DNA from: Aureisphaera galaxeae
GTDB taxonomy: Bacteria > Bacteroidota > Bacteroidia > Flavobacteriales > Flavobacteriaceae
Direction of reading: 5' to 3'
DNA: 64,000 nucleotides
Assembly: GCF_028561275.1 (NCBI RefSeq)
Contig: NZ_JAQQTF010000002.1
Location: 1,058,521-1,122,520, forward strand
Shown here: positions 17,538-25,813 of the stretch, piece by piece
How the letters are laid out: every line of letters begins with the position of its first letter
Numbering within the stretch: position 1 is the stretch's first letter
Notes under the pieces: generated by a model
What the model was told of the DNA's origin: nothing
Database searches by the model: none
What the model saw: only the letters and a program-made list of their open reading frames with translations
Program-made: the position numbers and the translations under genes

Positions 17538-18392
17538 TTATCCTCCAATTCTTATTTCCACCTCATTACCATGGTTCCCCTTGCGATTATCGCTTTGATA
17601 GCGCTCGTTCATTTCCTTCATCTTCTTATCCATGATCTCACGGTATTCCTCGCGCGATACCTTTTTCCCCTGGCTGGGCTCCTTAATATCCAATCCCTTT
17701 TCAGGATTCAAAACTACCTTGCTACATAAAATGGTAAGGTCGCCATCCCCAATTTCTAGAATAAGTCCTGGAAGTCCATCATAATTTTCTGGGCCATTCT
17801 TTACAGGAATTTGCGGGGTGTACCAAGCCGTGAGTGTTACAGTTTCTGTGCTCTCCTCTTCTTTGCTATCCTTATCTCCATTTTCGTTGGAATTCACCAT
17901 GCGCATCACCGTTCTGTCATAGGTAGTGGTGGCCTTAAAGCAAGTGTACTGACCAATGTTTTTGGTTTCCTTTTCCAGTTTCCATTCCCTGTCTTCTATG
18001 GCATCTTTAATTAGAAACAATTTGGAGAACGATTCGGTCTGATTCGCATAGCGGTTTTCTGCCAAGTTCTTGTACAAAACCCCTTCTCCTCCAGAGCCAA
18101 CCACTTCAACCTGAACCCAAGCATTACCTCCCATTCCGGGTTCTTCCAGTTTTGGCACTTCCTTATATACAGATTCGTCGTTGGTAAATTCTAAGGTAAA
18201 TTCCTTTTCGAACTGCTTCTTCAACATGGCCATTAATTGCTTTTGCATGGCATCGTCCATTTGAGTGCTGTCCAATTCTACATCTACCTTTCTTTGGCTT
18301 TTATAGGTAGCTATTCCTTTTATGTCCTGCGCCCATACCCCTGCAGGTACTAAAAAGGCGAAACACAATACTATTCTTACAAGTGATATCAT
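17538..18392 (-). CDS. GLPGLI family protein (paralogue)
   Basis: A 284-residue protein with a signal peptide (to GVWAQ) and the block LTAWYTPQIPVKNGPENYDGLPGLILEIGDGDLTILCSK, which includes the family signature. It shares the same order of segments with the neighbour at 16565-17455 (IKGIATYKSQRKVDV start, FTLEFTNDESVYKEVPKLEE, KFLIKD-like core, KEPSQGKKVSREEY end), so the two arose by duplication. It is the first gene of the operon. The 122-base region upstream is shared with the divergent histidine kinase and holds three 10-bp direct repeats, so regulation by that two-component system is likely. A -7-like element (CATCTTTG) lies about 30 bases before the ATG. Confidence 0.9.
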   Translation of the reverse strand: MISLVRIVLCFAFLVPAGVWAQDIKGIATYKSQRKVDVELDSTQMDDAMQKQLMAMLKKQFEKEFTLEFTNDESVYKEVPKLEEPGMGGNAWVQVEVVGSGGEGVLYKNLAENRYANQTESFSKLFLIKDAIEDREWKLEKETKNIGQYTCFKATTTYDRTVMRMVNSNENGDKDSKEEESTETVTLTAWYTPQIPVKNGPENYDGLPGLILEIGDGDLTILCSKVVLNPEKGLDIKEPSQGKKVSREEYREIMDKKMKEMNERYQSDNRKGNHGNEVEIRIGG

Positions 18393-18448
18393 AATCTAGG
18401 TTTTAAAATTTTACATGACAAAGATGCAAAGGAGTAGTGTTTTTATGA

Positions 18449-18478
18449 GTTAACCAGTGTTAACGAGTGTTAACCGTT
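18449..18478. promoter_or_regulatory. three 10-bp direct repeats, likely OmpR-type regulator operator
   Basis: Three consecutive decamers start at 18449, 18459 and 18469: GTTAACCAGT, GTTAACGAGT, GTTAACCGTT. The period is exactly one helical turn, the layout that OmpR/PhoB-type response regulators bind head to tail. The repeats sit between the GLPGLI operon and the kinase gene and end one base before the kinase promoter -33 TTG. Confidence 0.7.
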
Positions 18479-18510
18479 TTGGCAGGGAGGCTATCATATT
18501 AGTACATTTG
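18479..18510 (+). promoter_or_regulatory. Bacteroidota promoter of the kinase/regulator operon, possibly leaderless
   Basis: A -33 TTG (18479-18481), a 21-base spacer and an exact -7 box TACATTTG (18503-18510) fit the Bacteroidota promoter TTG-N19-21-TAnnTTTG. Only four bases (ACCC) separate the -7 box from the ATG at 18515, so the transcript would begin at or next to the start codon. Confidence 0.65.
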
Positions 18511-18514
18511 ACCC

Positions 18515-20029
18515 ATGAATGCATTGCAGTACAAAGGAATACTTTACTTCATCACCTCGGTGATCGTGGCTACTTTTTGTATTCAGGTGTATTGGAATTA
18601 TAAAAATTATACTTCCAGCAAGCAACAACTCATTAACGACGTACAGACCAGTCTGGATAACTCGATTGACCAGTATTTCACTGGACTGGCTGTCGAGAAT
18701 TCTTTCGAATTCATCGGGTTGGAACCGCCTTTTCACGATTTAATTAAGCGCGATTCAAACCCCAATGTACATATTAAAGGAGGCAAAACATTTGTTTTAC
18801 GCGACACTAGCCACATTAAAATAGACACGCTTCAGTACAAGGATACACTGGGCGGATCTATAACCATATTAAAAACCAACTGGGACGATAGTTTAAAAAT
18901 GGATATCGAGTATGGAGCGCAATGGGACTCCATTAAATTAAACCCAGCGATAAGGGAAACTTTTACGGCAACGCTCGATGTGAATTCCGTTTCGGCTCTT
19001 TCCAATAAGATCATGGTTTCATTTTCTGAAGAGAGCCTATCACTTCCCAAAATAGACAGCTTGTTTTTGGAAGAACTGGACCGAAAGAACATTTCCATGG
19101 ACTATGGTCTTACTTATAAAAACATTTTTGGAAAGCAGGACACCTTGCGATCTGTGGAAGTGGAAAAGGCAAGCCTTTCTACCTTATCCCAATCGCCTTA
19201 TTTCCTTCACAATGATGATCTACAAGCCCATTTTTCGAACATCACCTTAGCGGTATTGAAGAAGAATACCTTCGGTTTGCTACTATCCTTTATGTTGATG
19301 GCTGCTGTGATAGGATGTTTGTTGTACTTGTTGAAAATCATTCAGCAACAAAAGCAATTGGCCGAAGTGAAGAATGATCTTATTGGTAATATTACCCATG
19401 AGTTTAAAACTCCTATTGCTACCATTGGCGTGGCGATGGAAGCCATTCAGAATTTCTCTTCCGAAGAGGATAGGGAAAAGAATCTGCGATACGCCAAAAT
19501 ATCGAGCGAACAAGTGGACAAACTGAATGTCATGGTCGAAAAGCTTTTGGAGACCGCCACTTTAGATAGTGAAAAGCTGGAGTTGAATCCCGAACCCTCC
19601 AATTTGGTGGAGTTGCTTCGGAAGGCATCCCAAAAAGAATTGTTTTCTAACGTTCCCAAAGAGATTACCTTTCAGTCCAACGAAGACACGATTATACACG
19701 CCGTGGATGCCTTTCACTTCGAAAATGCCATTAATAACATTATCGATAATGCCATAAAATATGGTGGGGATCGCATTCAGGTTTCCATAGAAAAAGGAAA
19801 GGGTGCCATAGAAATCATCATAAGTGACAGCGGCAACTCCCTAACCGAAGCCCATAAAAAGCAGCTCTTTGAAAAATTCTATCGGGTACCCAAGGGAAAT
19901 ACCCATGATGTAAAGGGCTTTGGTATTGGACTCTATTATACCAAGACCATTATCGAGAAACACGGCGGAACCATTCAATTGCAGATTAAGCCCAATACCG
20001 CCTTTAAAATAAGCTTGCCACATGGATAG
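18515..20029 (+). CDS. sensor histidine kinase
   Basis: This 504-residue membrane sensor has a first transmembrane helix at about 9-28, an extracytoplasmic sensor region of about 220 residues and a second helix at about 249-272. The HisKA domain follows with phospho-acceptor His295 in NITHEFKTPIATIG, then a HATPase_c domain with N box (AINNIIDNAIKYGG), G1 (DSGNS; the second Gly of the usual DxGxG is replaced) and G2 (GFGIGLYYTK). It autophosphorylates and passes phosphate to the regulator encoded next, with which it overlaps by eight bases. The divergent GLPGLI/receptor operon is the probable target. The ligand is unknown. Confidence 0.93.
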   Translation: MNALQYKGILYFITSVIVATFCIQVYWNYKNYTSSKQQLINDVQTSLDNSIDQYFTGLAVENSFEFIGLEPPFHDLIKRDSNPNVHIKGGKTFVLRDTSHIKIDTLQYKDTLGGSITILKTNWDDSLKMDIEYGAQWDSIKLNPAIRETFTATLDVNSVSALSNKIMVSFSEESLSLPKIDSLFLEELDRKNISMDYGLTYKNIFGKQDTLRSVEVEKASLSTLSQSPYFLHNDDLQAHFSNITLAVLKKNTFGLLLSFMLMAAVIGCLLYLLKIIQQQKQLAEVKNDLIGNITHEFKTPIATIGVAMEAIQNFSSEEDREKNLRYAKISSEQVDKLNVMVEKLLETATLDSEKLELNPEPSNLVELLRKASQKELFSNVPKEITFQSNEDTIIHAVDAFHFENAINNIIDNAIKYGGDRIQVSIEKGKGAIEIIISDSGNSLTEAHKKQLFEKFYRVPKGNTHDVKGFGIGLYYTKTIIEKHGGTIQLQIKPNTAFKISLPHG

Positions 20030-20702
20030 CATCGCCAAAATATTACTGGCCGAAGACGAACCTGCTTTAGGACAGATTGTAAAGGAAAGTCTGGAAACCA
20101 AAGGGTTTCAAGTATTACTTTGCAAGGACGGACAGGAAGCTCTGGATGTGTACTACAAGGCAAAACCACAGCTTTTGGTGTTGGATGTTATGATGCCCAA
20201 AAAGGACGGATTTACTTTGGCCAAGGAGATACGCATGCAGGATGAAAACATCCCGATTATTTTCCTCACGGCCAAGTCGCAAACCCAGGATGTGGTAGAA
20301 GGGTTTACCTTGGGAGGAAATGATTATTTAAAAAAGCCTTTTAGCATGGAGGAGTTGATCGTTCGCATCAAAAATCTGCTCAACCACCGAAAGGACAATG
20401 CTCCATCCCAAATGAACATTGGGGACTATACCTTCGGATTCCGACAGCAAACCCTTGCCTATAAGGATGAGGAGCCTGTAAAACTCACGCATCGAGAAGC
20501 TCACTTATTGTATCATTTGAACAATAACAAGAATCAGGTGTTGGACCGCTCCATCATCCTCAAAAAATTGTGGGGTGACGACGACTTCTTCAATGCGAGA
20601 AGTATGGATGTTTTCATTACCAAGCTCCGAAAGAAGCTGAAAAAAGACGACAGCATTCAGATCGTGAACGTACGTGGATTCGGATACAAACTCATTTGTT
20701 AG
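20022..20702 (+). CDS. OmpR-family response regulator
   Basis: A 226-residue protein has an N-terminal receiver domain with the acidic pair near 11-13 (AEDEP), phospho-acceptor Asp55 (LVLDVMMPKKDG), the conserved Thr (FLTAKS) and Lys (LKKPF). A C-terminal winged helix follows (about 130-226: MDVFITKLRKKLKKD ... VRGFGYKL). It is translationally coupled to the kinase gene by an overlap of eight bases. The tandem 10-bp repeats at 18449-18478 are the likely binding site, which would let it control its own operon and the GLPGLI operon. The last 115 bases of the gene and its 3' flank are duplicated immediately downstream. Confidence 0.95.
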   Translation: MDSIAKILLAEDEPALGQIVKESLETKGFQVLLCKDGQEALDVYYKAKPQLLVLDVMMPKKDGFTLAKEIRMQDENIPIIFLTAKSQTQDVVEGFTLGGNDYLKKPFSMEELIVRIKNLLNHRKDNAPSQMNIGDYTFGFRQQTLAYKDEEPVKLTHREAHLLYHLNNNKNQVLDRSIILKKLWGDDDFFNARSMDVFITKLRKKLKKDDSIQIVNVRGFGYKLIC

Positions 20703-20715
20703 AACGCTGCTTTAA

Positions 20716-20775
20716 ACAACCCCACAAAAGGGGTGGTTGTTCCCTCAAAATCGTAACTTTTTAATGTACGATTTT
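20716..20775 (+). terminator. double hairpin downstream of the response regulator gene (copy 1)
   Basis: An imperfect AACAACCCC/GGGGTGGTTGTT hairpin (20716-20742) is followed by a 9-bp hairpin AAAATCGTA/TACGATTTT (20747-20755 and 20767-20775). Both recur in the duplicated unit (about 20932-20992). They lie 14 and 45 bases after the stop and probably end the kinase/regulator transcript. Confidence 0.55.
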
Positions 20776-20803
20776 GGGGGGAATTTCCGTTTTACCCCCA
20801 ACG

Positions 20804-20918
20804 CTTCAATGCAAGAAGTATGGATGTTTTCATTACCAAGCTCCGAAAGAAGCTGAAAAAAGACGACAGCATTCAGATCGTGAACGTACGTGGATTCGGA
20901 TACAAACTCATTTGTTAG
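20804..20918 (+). pseudogene. duplicated 3' fragment of the response regulator gene
   Basis: This second copy encodes the last residues of the winged helix (NARSMDVFITKLRKKL onwards to GYKLIC and TAG at 20916-20918) in the same frame as the parent, with one substitution. It lacks the receiver domain and any promoter of its own that I can see. An internal ATG would give a 32-residue wing-plus-helix peptide; there is no sign that it is translated. Confidence 0.8.
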
Positions 20919-21109
20919 AACGCTGCTTTAAACAACCCCACAAAAGGGGTGGTTGTCCCATCAAAATCGTAACTTTTTTAATGTACGATTTTGGGGAAAC
21001 TTTCCGTTTTATCCACAAACCTTCAATCCTATAAGCTGGTATGTCTTCAAAGCTGTCGATTAGAAACACATTTGTTAATCTTGGCTGGGTTTTTGTATCT
21101 TGTTCGAGT

Positions 21110-21883
21110 ATGAAATGGCTCCTACTATTCCTATGCTGCTATGTTCCCCTTCAGGCACAACAATTGACTCTGAAGACTTCCGAACCGATTGAAATGGATC
21201 AATTCATTGGCGTAGACTCCTACCAACACACCTATTACATAAAGGAAGGAGTCTTGCATAAAAAAGGGAGCTTGGGCGAATTTGTTTTTCAGGATTACCA
21301 ATTGGGCCCCATTGCTCATGTCGATATCATCAACCCACTCAATGTAGTCGTTTTTTATGCCGAAGTAAATACGGTGGTCTTTTTAGACAATCGTCTTAAC
21401 GAAACGGAACGGGTAAACTTTAACACCCTTAGCAATTTCATTAATGTAGGCGCGGCTACCAATGCTGGGAACAATCGTTTATGGCTGTTTAATACAGATA
21501 CACAACAACTGCAGTTGTTCGATTATAGAACCCAACGGGAAACCGTATTCTCGCAACCCTATGAGGGAATTCCAAAGGCAGTGGTCAGCAATTTTAACGA
21601 TTGCTATTTATTAACGGAGGATCGCATTTGGCAGGTAAACATCTACGGAAGTCTTCTTTCGGAAAAGGCATTGGAGGGCTACGAAAAGTTGGTTCGCAAT
21701 GGGGATAGCCTTATTGGCCTCAAGGAAAACCAGCTGTACTGGATTACACAAGAAGCGGTTAGTCCATTGGAATTTCAATTGGCCGAAAACCAAATAAAAG
21801 ACTTGCAGTTAACGAAGGAATTCCTTTATATTTATGACGGAAAACTCCTCTACAGCTTGACACTAACTCAACCAAAGAAGTAA
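21110..21883 (+). CDS. uncharacterised secreted protein, propeller-like
   Basis: The start chosen is the ATG at 21110, which begins a clear signal peptide (MKWLLLFLCCYVPLQAQ); the frame is open further upstream to 21041 but that extension would mask the signal. The mature part (about 240 residues) is beta-rich with repeating blocks such as NNRLWLFNTDTQQLQLFDYRTQ, NDCYLLTEDRIWQVNIYGSLL and KEFLYIYDGKLLYSL, resembling blades of a beta-propeller. No enzyme motif is visible. A near-consensus -7 element (TATCTTG, one T short) lies seven bases before the ATG. The deoxynucleoside kinase gene starts five bases after its stop, so they share a transcript, although a functional link is not evident. Confidence 0.75.
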   Translation: MKWLLLFLCCYVPLQAQQLTLKTSEPIEMDQFIGVDSYQHTYYIKEGVLHKKGSLGEFVFQDYQLGPIAHVDIINPLNVVVFYAEVNTVVFLDNRLNETERVNFNTLSNFINVGAATNAGNNRLWLFNTDTQQLQLFDYRTQRETVFSQPYEGIPKAVVSNFNDCYLLTEDRIWQVNIYGSLLSEKALEGYEKLVRNGDSLIGLKENQLYWITQEAVSPLEFQLAENQIKDLQLTKEFLYIYDGKLLYSLTLTQPKK

Positions 21884-21888
21884 GCTTT

Positions 21889-22503
21889 ATGCACGTTGCA
21901 ATCGCAGGAAATATTGGCTCCGGCAAGACCACTCTCACACGCTTATTAGCCAAACATTACAAATGGAAAGCACATTTTGAAGATGTAGAAGACAATCCTT
22001 ATTTGGATGACTTTTACAATCAGATGGAACGCTGGTCTTTTAACTTACAGATCTACTTTCTTAACAGTCGTTTTCGTCAAATCATGGAGATTCGGAAAAG
22101 TGGTAAAAAAGTAATTCAGGATCGAACCATTTATGAAGACGCTTACATATTTGCGCCCAACCTTCATGCTATGGGCCTTATGACCAATAGGGACTACGAA
22201 AACTATCGTTCCCTTTTCGATCTTATGGAAAGTGTAACCGAAGGGCCTGATCTTCTTATTTATTTACGAAGTACCATTCCCAATCTAGTGAACCAAATTC
22301 ACAAAAGGGGACGGGATTATGAAAACTCCATCAGTATCGATTACCTAAGTCGATTGAATGAACGCTACGAAGCTTGGATTCACGATTATGATAAGGGTAA
22401 TTTGTTGATTATTGATGTTGACAACCTCAACTTTGTAGACAACCCCGAAGACCTCGGAGAAGTAATTAATAAGATCGATGCAGAATTGCACGGGCTTTTC
22501 TAG
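21889..22503 (+). CDS. deoxynucleoside kinase
   Basis: The 204-residue cytoplasmic enzyme phosphorylates deoxynucleosides for the salvage of DNA precursors. The Walker A motif GNIGSGKTT is at 7-15. The family motif DRTIYEDAYIF (the DRS-like catalytic motif) is near 81-91. The lid-type arginine segment is HKRGRDYENSI near 140. The length fits the bacterial dGK/dAK/dCK family. Which base it prefers cannot be read with certainty. It follows a secreted-protein gene by five bases and ends before a bidirectional terminator shared with the convergent hppA gene. Confidence 0.93.
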   Translation: MHVAIAGNIGSGKTTLTRLLAKHYKWKAHFEDVEDNPYLDDFYNQMERWSFNLQIYFLNSRFRQIMEIRKSGKKVIQDRTIYEDAYIFAPNLHAMGLMTNRDYENYRSLFDLMESVTEGPDLLIYLRSTIPNLVNQIHKRGRDYENSISIDYLSRLNERYEAWIHDYDKGNLLIIDVDNLNFVDNPEDLGEVINKIDAELHGLF

Positions 22504-22535
22504 CACAGAATACATTAAAAATTAGGCAAAAAAAA

Positions 22536-22555
22536 ACCGAGCACTTAGGCTCGGT
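22536..22555. terminator. bidirectional terminator between deoxynucleoside kinase and hppA
   Basis: ACCGAGC (22536-22542) pairs with GCTCGGT (22549-22555) around six bases. A runs on the left and T runs on the right serve both convergent transcripts. Confidence 0.92.
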
Positions 22556-22576
22556 TTTTTTTTTATGTAAGAGAAA

Positions 22577-25024
22577 TTATTGCGTAATTTCTTCTTCTAC
22601 TTCTTTAATCACTTCTTTTCCTTTTGAAGCGACAAGTTCTTTCAAGGCCTCGATCTGCTCTTTCACTTCTTCTTCAGTTCCTTTGAAAGTTTTGGTTTCG
22701 GTAGATTCTACACCGTTTGTGGTGGTTGTAATGGTTACATCTCCTACGGTGAGTCCGTCTTCTTCAGAAAGTTCAACTTTGATCTCCTTCTGAACTTTGG
22801 CGGTTTCCTTCACACCTTCAGCAGTGATTTCCATTTTGGTTCCTTCTTCCGTTACCATAGAAACCTCATCACTTCCATGACCTCCGAGAATAGGAGCAAT
22901 TACCAAACCTACCAAACAAGTAAGCTTAATTAAAATGTTCATAGAAGGACCAGAAGTATCCTTAAATGGATCTCCAACCGTATCTCCTGTTACAGCAGCT
23001 TTGTGTGCATCACTTCCTTTGTAAGTCATTTCACCGTTGATTTCAACACCTGCTTCAAAAGACTTCTTGGCGTTGTCCCAAGCACCACCGGCATTGTTTT
23101 GGAAAATAGCCCACATTACACCACTTACACATACACCTGCCATATATCCTCCTAGTGGCTCTGCCCCGAATACCAATCCAATGATGATTGGAGTTACGAT
23201 GGTAATTAATCCAGGTAAGATCATTTCCCTAAGGGCGGCTTTTGTAGAAATATCTACACACTTGGCATATTCTGGAGTTCCAGTTCCTTCCATAATTCCA
23301 GGAATTTCCTTGAACTGACGACGTACTTCCTGCACCATTTCCATAGCTGCTTTACCTACACTCTTCATAGCCATCGCAGAGAATACTACTGGGATCATCC
23401 CTCCAACGAATAGCATCGCCAATACATCGGCTCTAAAGATGTTAATTCCGTCAATTCCTGTAAAGGTTACATAAGCAGCAAAAAGCGCCAAAGCTGTTAA
23501 GGCAGCAGAAGCAATCGCAAATCCTTTTCCAACCGCAGCAGTTGTATTTCCTACGGAATCCAAAATATCGGTACGCTCACGTACGTGAGGCTCTAATTCA
23601 CTCATTTCGGCAACACCTCCTGCGTTGTCAGCAATAGGACCAAAAGCATCGATCGCTAACTGCATCGCAGTAGTCGCCATCATTGCGGAGGCAGCCAATG
23701 CCACTCCGTAGAATCCAGCTAGTTCGTAAGAACCGTAAATCGCAGCAGCAAACAATACTACAGACAAGAAAGTAGACTTCATCCCTACTGCCAATCCAGC
23801 GATGATATTGGTAGCAGCTCCTGTAGAAGAGTTTTGCACGATATCCAATACTGGTTTTTTCCCTAGACTCGTGTAGTAAGCGGTTACCATAGAAATGAAA
23901 GCTCCTACCGCCAATCCGATACATGCAGCGAAGAATACGTTAATAGAAGCCACCTCACGGGCACCTTCTCCAAAGAAATTCATTGTCATGCTCGCTGGCA
24001 ACATCCAGTCGATCAAGAAATAACTAGCAACCAAGGTTAGGACAATAGCTGTCCAGTTACCCAAGTCCAAGGCTTTTTGTACTTGCGCTTCTTTTGCATC
24101 GTTACTAGATATTTTCACTAGGAAAGTTCCGATGATAGAAGCCAAAATACCTACCCCAGCAATGACTACTGGTAATAGGATGGGGCCCATATTATTAAAT
24201 GCATCGGTAAACTGAGCTCCCGCAGACATGTCACGGATTACATAGTTACCCAATACCATAGCTGCCAAAACGGTCGCTACATACGAACCAAATAAGTCGG
24301 CACCCATTCCCGCTACATCACCTACATTGTCCCCTACGTTATCTGCAATCGTTGCAGGGTTACGAGGATCATCTTCTGGAATACCAGCTTCAACTTTTCC
24401 TACCAAGTCAGCACCTACGTCGGCCGCTTTGGTGTAAATTCCACCACCCACACGGGCAAATAATGCGATACTTTCTGCACCCAAAGAGAATCCAGCAAGT
24501 GCTTCCAATACCACAGTCATATTGTTATAAAAACTTCCTTCGCCTCCCATGAACTGGCCTACGAAGAACAAGAAGAACAAACTCAATCCAAGTACTGCCA
24601 ATCCGGCAACACCCAGACCCATTACGGTACCTCCGCCGAAGGAAACCTTCAATGCCTGAGGCAAACTGGTTTTAGCAGCCTCTGCAGTTCTTGCGTTGGC
24701 TTCGGTAGCGATTCGCATCCCAATATTTCCTGCCAAGGCAGAGAAAATAGCACCAAAAATGAAGGCCGGTACGATCATCCAACTGGTAGTGTCTACCATT
24801 ACAGATACCACGTACAATAGTACAGCAGCGATGATAGCGAAAATAAGAAGCAATCTATATTCTGCATTCAAGAAGGCCAAAGCTCCCTCTTTAATGGCTT
24901 TAGAAATACCCTGCATCTTTTCGTTACCAGCAGCTTGTTTCTTTACCCAGCTCATTTTAACCAGCATGAACAACAAGCCCAATACGGAAAGTGCGATAGG
25001 TACGTAAATAATGTTTTGTTCCAT
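22577..25024 (-). CDS. hppA: membrane-bound ion-translocating pyrophosphatase
   Basis: An 815-residue polytopic protein couples pyrophosphate hydrolysis to Na+ and/or H+ pumping. The catalytic block [32 protein letters not shown] is followed by [18 protein letters not shown], and a second acidic cluster is seen around [11 protein letters not shown]. The sequence [12 protein letters not shown] has Ala where K+-independent enzymes carry Lys, which marks the K+-dependent class. The C-terminus carries about 90 soluble, acidic residues (about 725-815: [44 protein letters not shown]) beyond the conserved core. The gene for a soluble pyrophosphatase lies directly upstream on the same strand. An exact -7 box is at 25066-25073. 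Confidence 0.95.
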   Translation of the reverse strand: MEQNIIYVPIALSVLGLLFMLVKMSWVKKQAAGNEKMQGISKAIKEGALAFLNAEYRLLLIFAIIAAVLLYVVSVMVDTTSWMIVPAFIFGAIFSALAGNIGMRIATEANARTAEAAKTSLPQALKVSFGGGTVMGLGVAGLAVLGLSLFFLFFVGQFMGGEGSFYNNMTVVLEALAGFSLGAESIALFARVGGGIYTKAADVGADLVGKVEAGIPEDDPRNPATIADNVGDNVGDVAGMGADLFGSYVATVLAAMVLGNYVIRDMSAGAQFTDAFNNMGPILLPVVIAGVGILASIIGTFLVKISSNDAKEAQVQKALDLGNWTAIVLTLVASYFLIDWMLPASMTMNFFGEGAREVASINVFFAACIGLAVGAFISMVTAYYTSLGKKPVLDIVQNSSTGAATNIIAGLAVGMKSTFLSVVLFAAAIYGSYELAGFYGVALAASAMMATTAMQLAIDAFGPIADNAGGVAEMSELEPHVRERTDILDSVGNTTAAVGKGFAIASAALTALALFAAYVTFTGIDGINIFRADVLAMLFVGGMIPVVFSAMAMKSVGKAAMEMVQEVRRQFKEIPGIMEGTGTPEYAKCVDISTKAALREMILPGLITIVTPIIIGLVFGAEPLGGYMAGVCVSGVMWAIFQNNAGGAWDNAKKSFEAGVEINGEMTYKGSDAHKAAVTGDTVGDPFKDTSGPSMNILIKLTCLVGLVIAPILGGHGSDEVSMVTEEGTKMEITAEGVKETAKVQKEIKVELSEEDGLTVGDVTITTTTNGVESTETKTFKGTEEEVKEQIEALKELVASKGKEVIKEVEEEITQ

Positions 25025-25065
25025 TATAAGTTATTTAGTTATAAATCTATTTGAATTTTGCGGGG

Positions 25066-25073
25066 CAAAAGTA
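25066..25073 (-). promoter_or_regulatory. -7 box of hppA
   Basis: On the minus strand TACTTTTG matches TAnnTTTG exactly, 41 bases before the hppA ATG and after the ppa terminator, so hppA has its own promoter. Confidence 0.5.
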
Positions 25074-25095
25074 TGAAAATAGCGGAAAACAAAAA

Positions 25096-25119
25096 AGCAA
25101 TAACACCTAGGTTATTGCT
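25096..25119 (-). terminator. rho-independent terminator of ppa
   Basis: AGCAATAAC (25096-25104) pairs with GTTATTGCT (25111-25119); on the minus strand TTTTTTG follows. It separates ppa from hppA. Confidence 0.88.
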
Positions 25120-25143
25120 TTACAAACTATTAGTTAAACGACA

Positions 25144-25671
25144 TTAGCGTATGCTCACATCGGTTACAGGAACATTACTCGCTCTAAACCGATCGATACA
25201 TTTGGCTACAATTTCCTTGGCTTTACTTACATCGCCCCAGCCACCAACATCTACCTTCTTCTCTTCCAAGTCTTTATACACTTGAAAGAAATGCTCGATC
25301 TCCTTAATGAGGTGTGGGTTGAGTTCAGAAAGGTCCTTAACACGACTTGCAATAGGATCACTCACAGGAACACAGATCACTTTTTCATCGGGACCTTTTT
25401 CATCGGTCATATGGAACACCCCAATGGGGGCTACCTCGATCACACATCCTGGAAAGGTAGGTTCGGTTACCAATACCAAAACATCCAACGGATCCCCATC
25501 CAATGCCAAAGTTTCTGGAACAAAACCATAATCGGCGGGATACATCATGGAAGAAAATATCATTCGGTCGTAACGAATCTTCTTCAGTTTAAAATCGTAT
25601 TCATATTTATTTCGGCTTCCCTTCGGAATTTCCACCAATACATCGAAAGTGGTTACTTGATCTGCAGTCAT
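25144..25671 (-). CDS. ppa: soluble inorganic pyrophosphatase, family I
   Basis: The start chosen is the ATG at 25671 (MTADQVTTFDVLVEIPKGS), giving 175 residues; the frame is open to a TTG at 25683 but this adds only four residues. The enzyme hydrolyses pyrophosphate in the cytoplasm and drives biosynthetic reactions. The family signature DGDPLDVLV (metal-binding Asp residues) is present, with EIPKGSRNKYEYD at the N-terminus and the active-site YPADYGFVPET. It stands directly before hppA, which breaks down the same substrate while storing the energy as an ion gradient. The two genes have separate promoters and a terminator between them. Confidence 0.95.
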   Translation of the reverse strand: MTADQVTTFDVLVEIPKGSRNKYEYDFKLKKIRYDRMIFSSMMYPADYGFVPETLALDGDPLDVLVLVTEPTFPGCVIEVAPIGVFHMTDEKGPDEKVICVPVSDPIASRVKDLSELNPHLIKEIEHFFQVYKDLEEKKVDVGGWGDVSKAKEIVAKCIDRFRASNVPVTDVSIR

Positions 25672-25702
25672 ATATCTTTTCAATTAAATTTTTCAATAAA
25701 AA

Positions 25703-25722
25703 ACACCCCTTAAAAAGGGGTG
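25703..25722 (-). terminator. hairpin terminator overlapping the ppa promoter region
   Basis: CACCCCT/AGGGGTG arms with a T-rich tail on the minus strand (TTTTTTATT) end the transcript of the gene at 25814-26977. The hairpin abuts the ppa -7 box, so the ppa transcript would start inside its first arm. Confidence 0.75.
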
Positions 25723-25730
25723 CAAAAATA
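25723..25730 (-). promoter_or_regulatory. -7 box of ppa
   Basis: Minus-strand TATTTTTG is an exact TAnnTTTG match, 51 bases before the ppa ATG. It directly precedes the hairpin at 25703-25722. Confidence 0.5.
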
Positions 25731-25813
25731 CGAAAATAGTATGGGTTTTTCGTTGTAATTCGACTTTATTAAACCGTTAATAAATAAATTCCATTCTTCT
25801 GAAAGTCATATAT

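Larger units (their letters stand above)
20588..21023 (+). repeat. 216-bp tandem duplication covering the regulator 3' end and its flank
   Basis: Unit 1 runs from 20588 to about 20803 and unit 2 from 20804 to about 21023. Each begins with CTTCAATGC and contains the last 115 bases of the response regulator gene, its stop codon, a CCCC/GGGG hairpin and a second 9-bp hairpin. The coding part and first hairpin differ at one base in about 150; the last about 60 bases differ at roughly eight. The motif CTTCAAT occurs a third time just after unit 2, so the duplication probably arose between two copies of this short sequence. Confidence 0.9.

Noticed and set aside
20588..21023. Mobile element or attachment site as cause of the direct repeat
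   Set aside because: There is no integrase, transposase or inverted terminal repeat. The repeated unit contains part of the regulator gene and its borders share only CTTCAAT, so a local tandem duplication explains it.
20774..21034. 86-residue plus-strand frame in the duplicated region
   Set aside because: It reads the duplicated regulator tail out of frame with the parent gene, so it is a by-product of the duplication.
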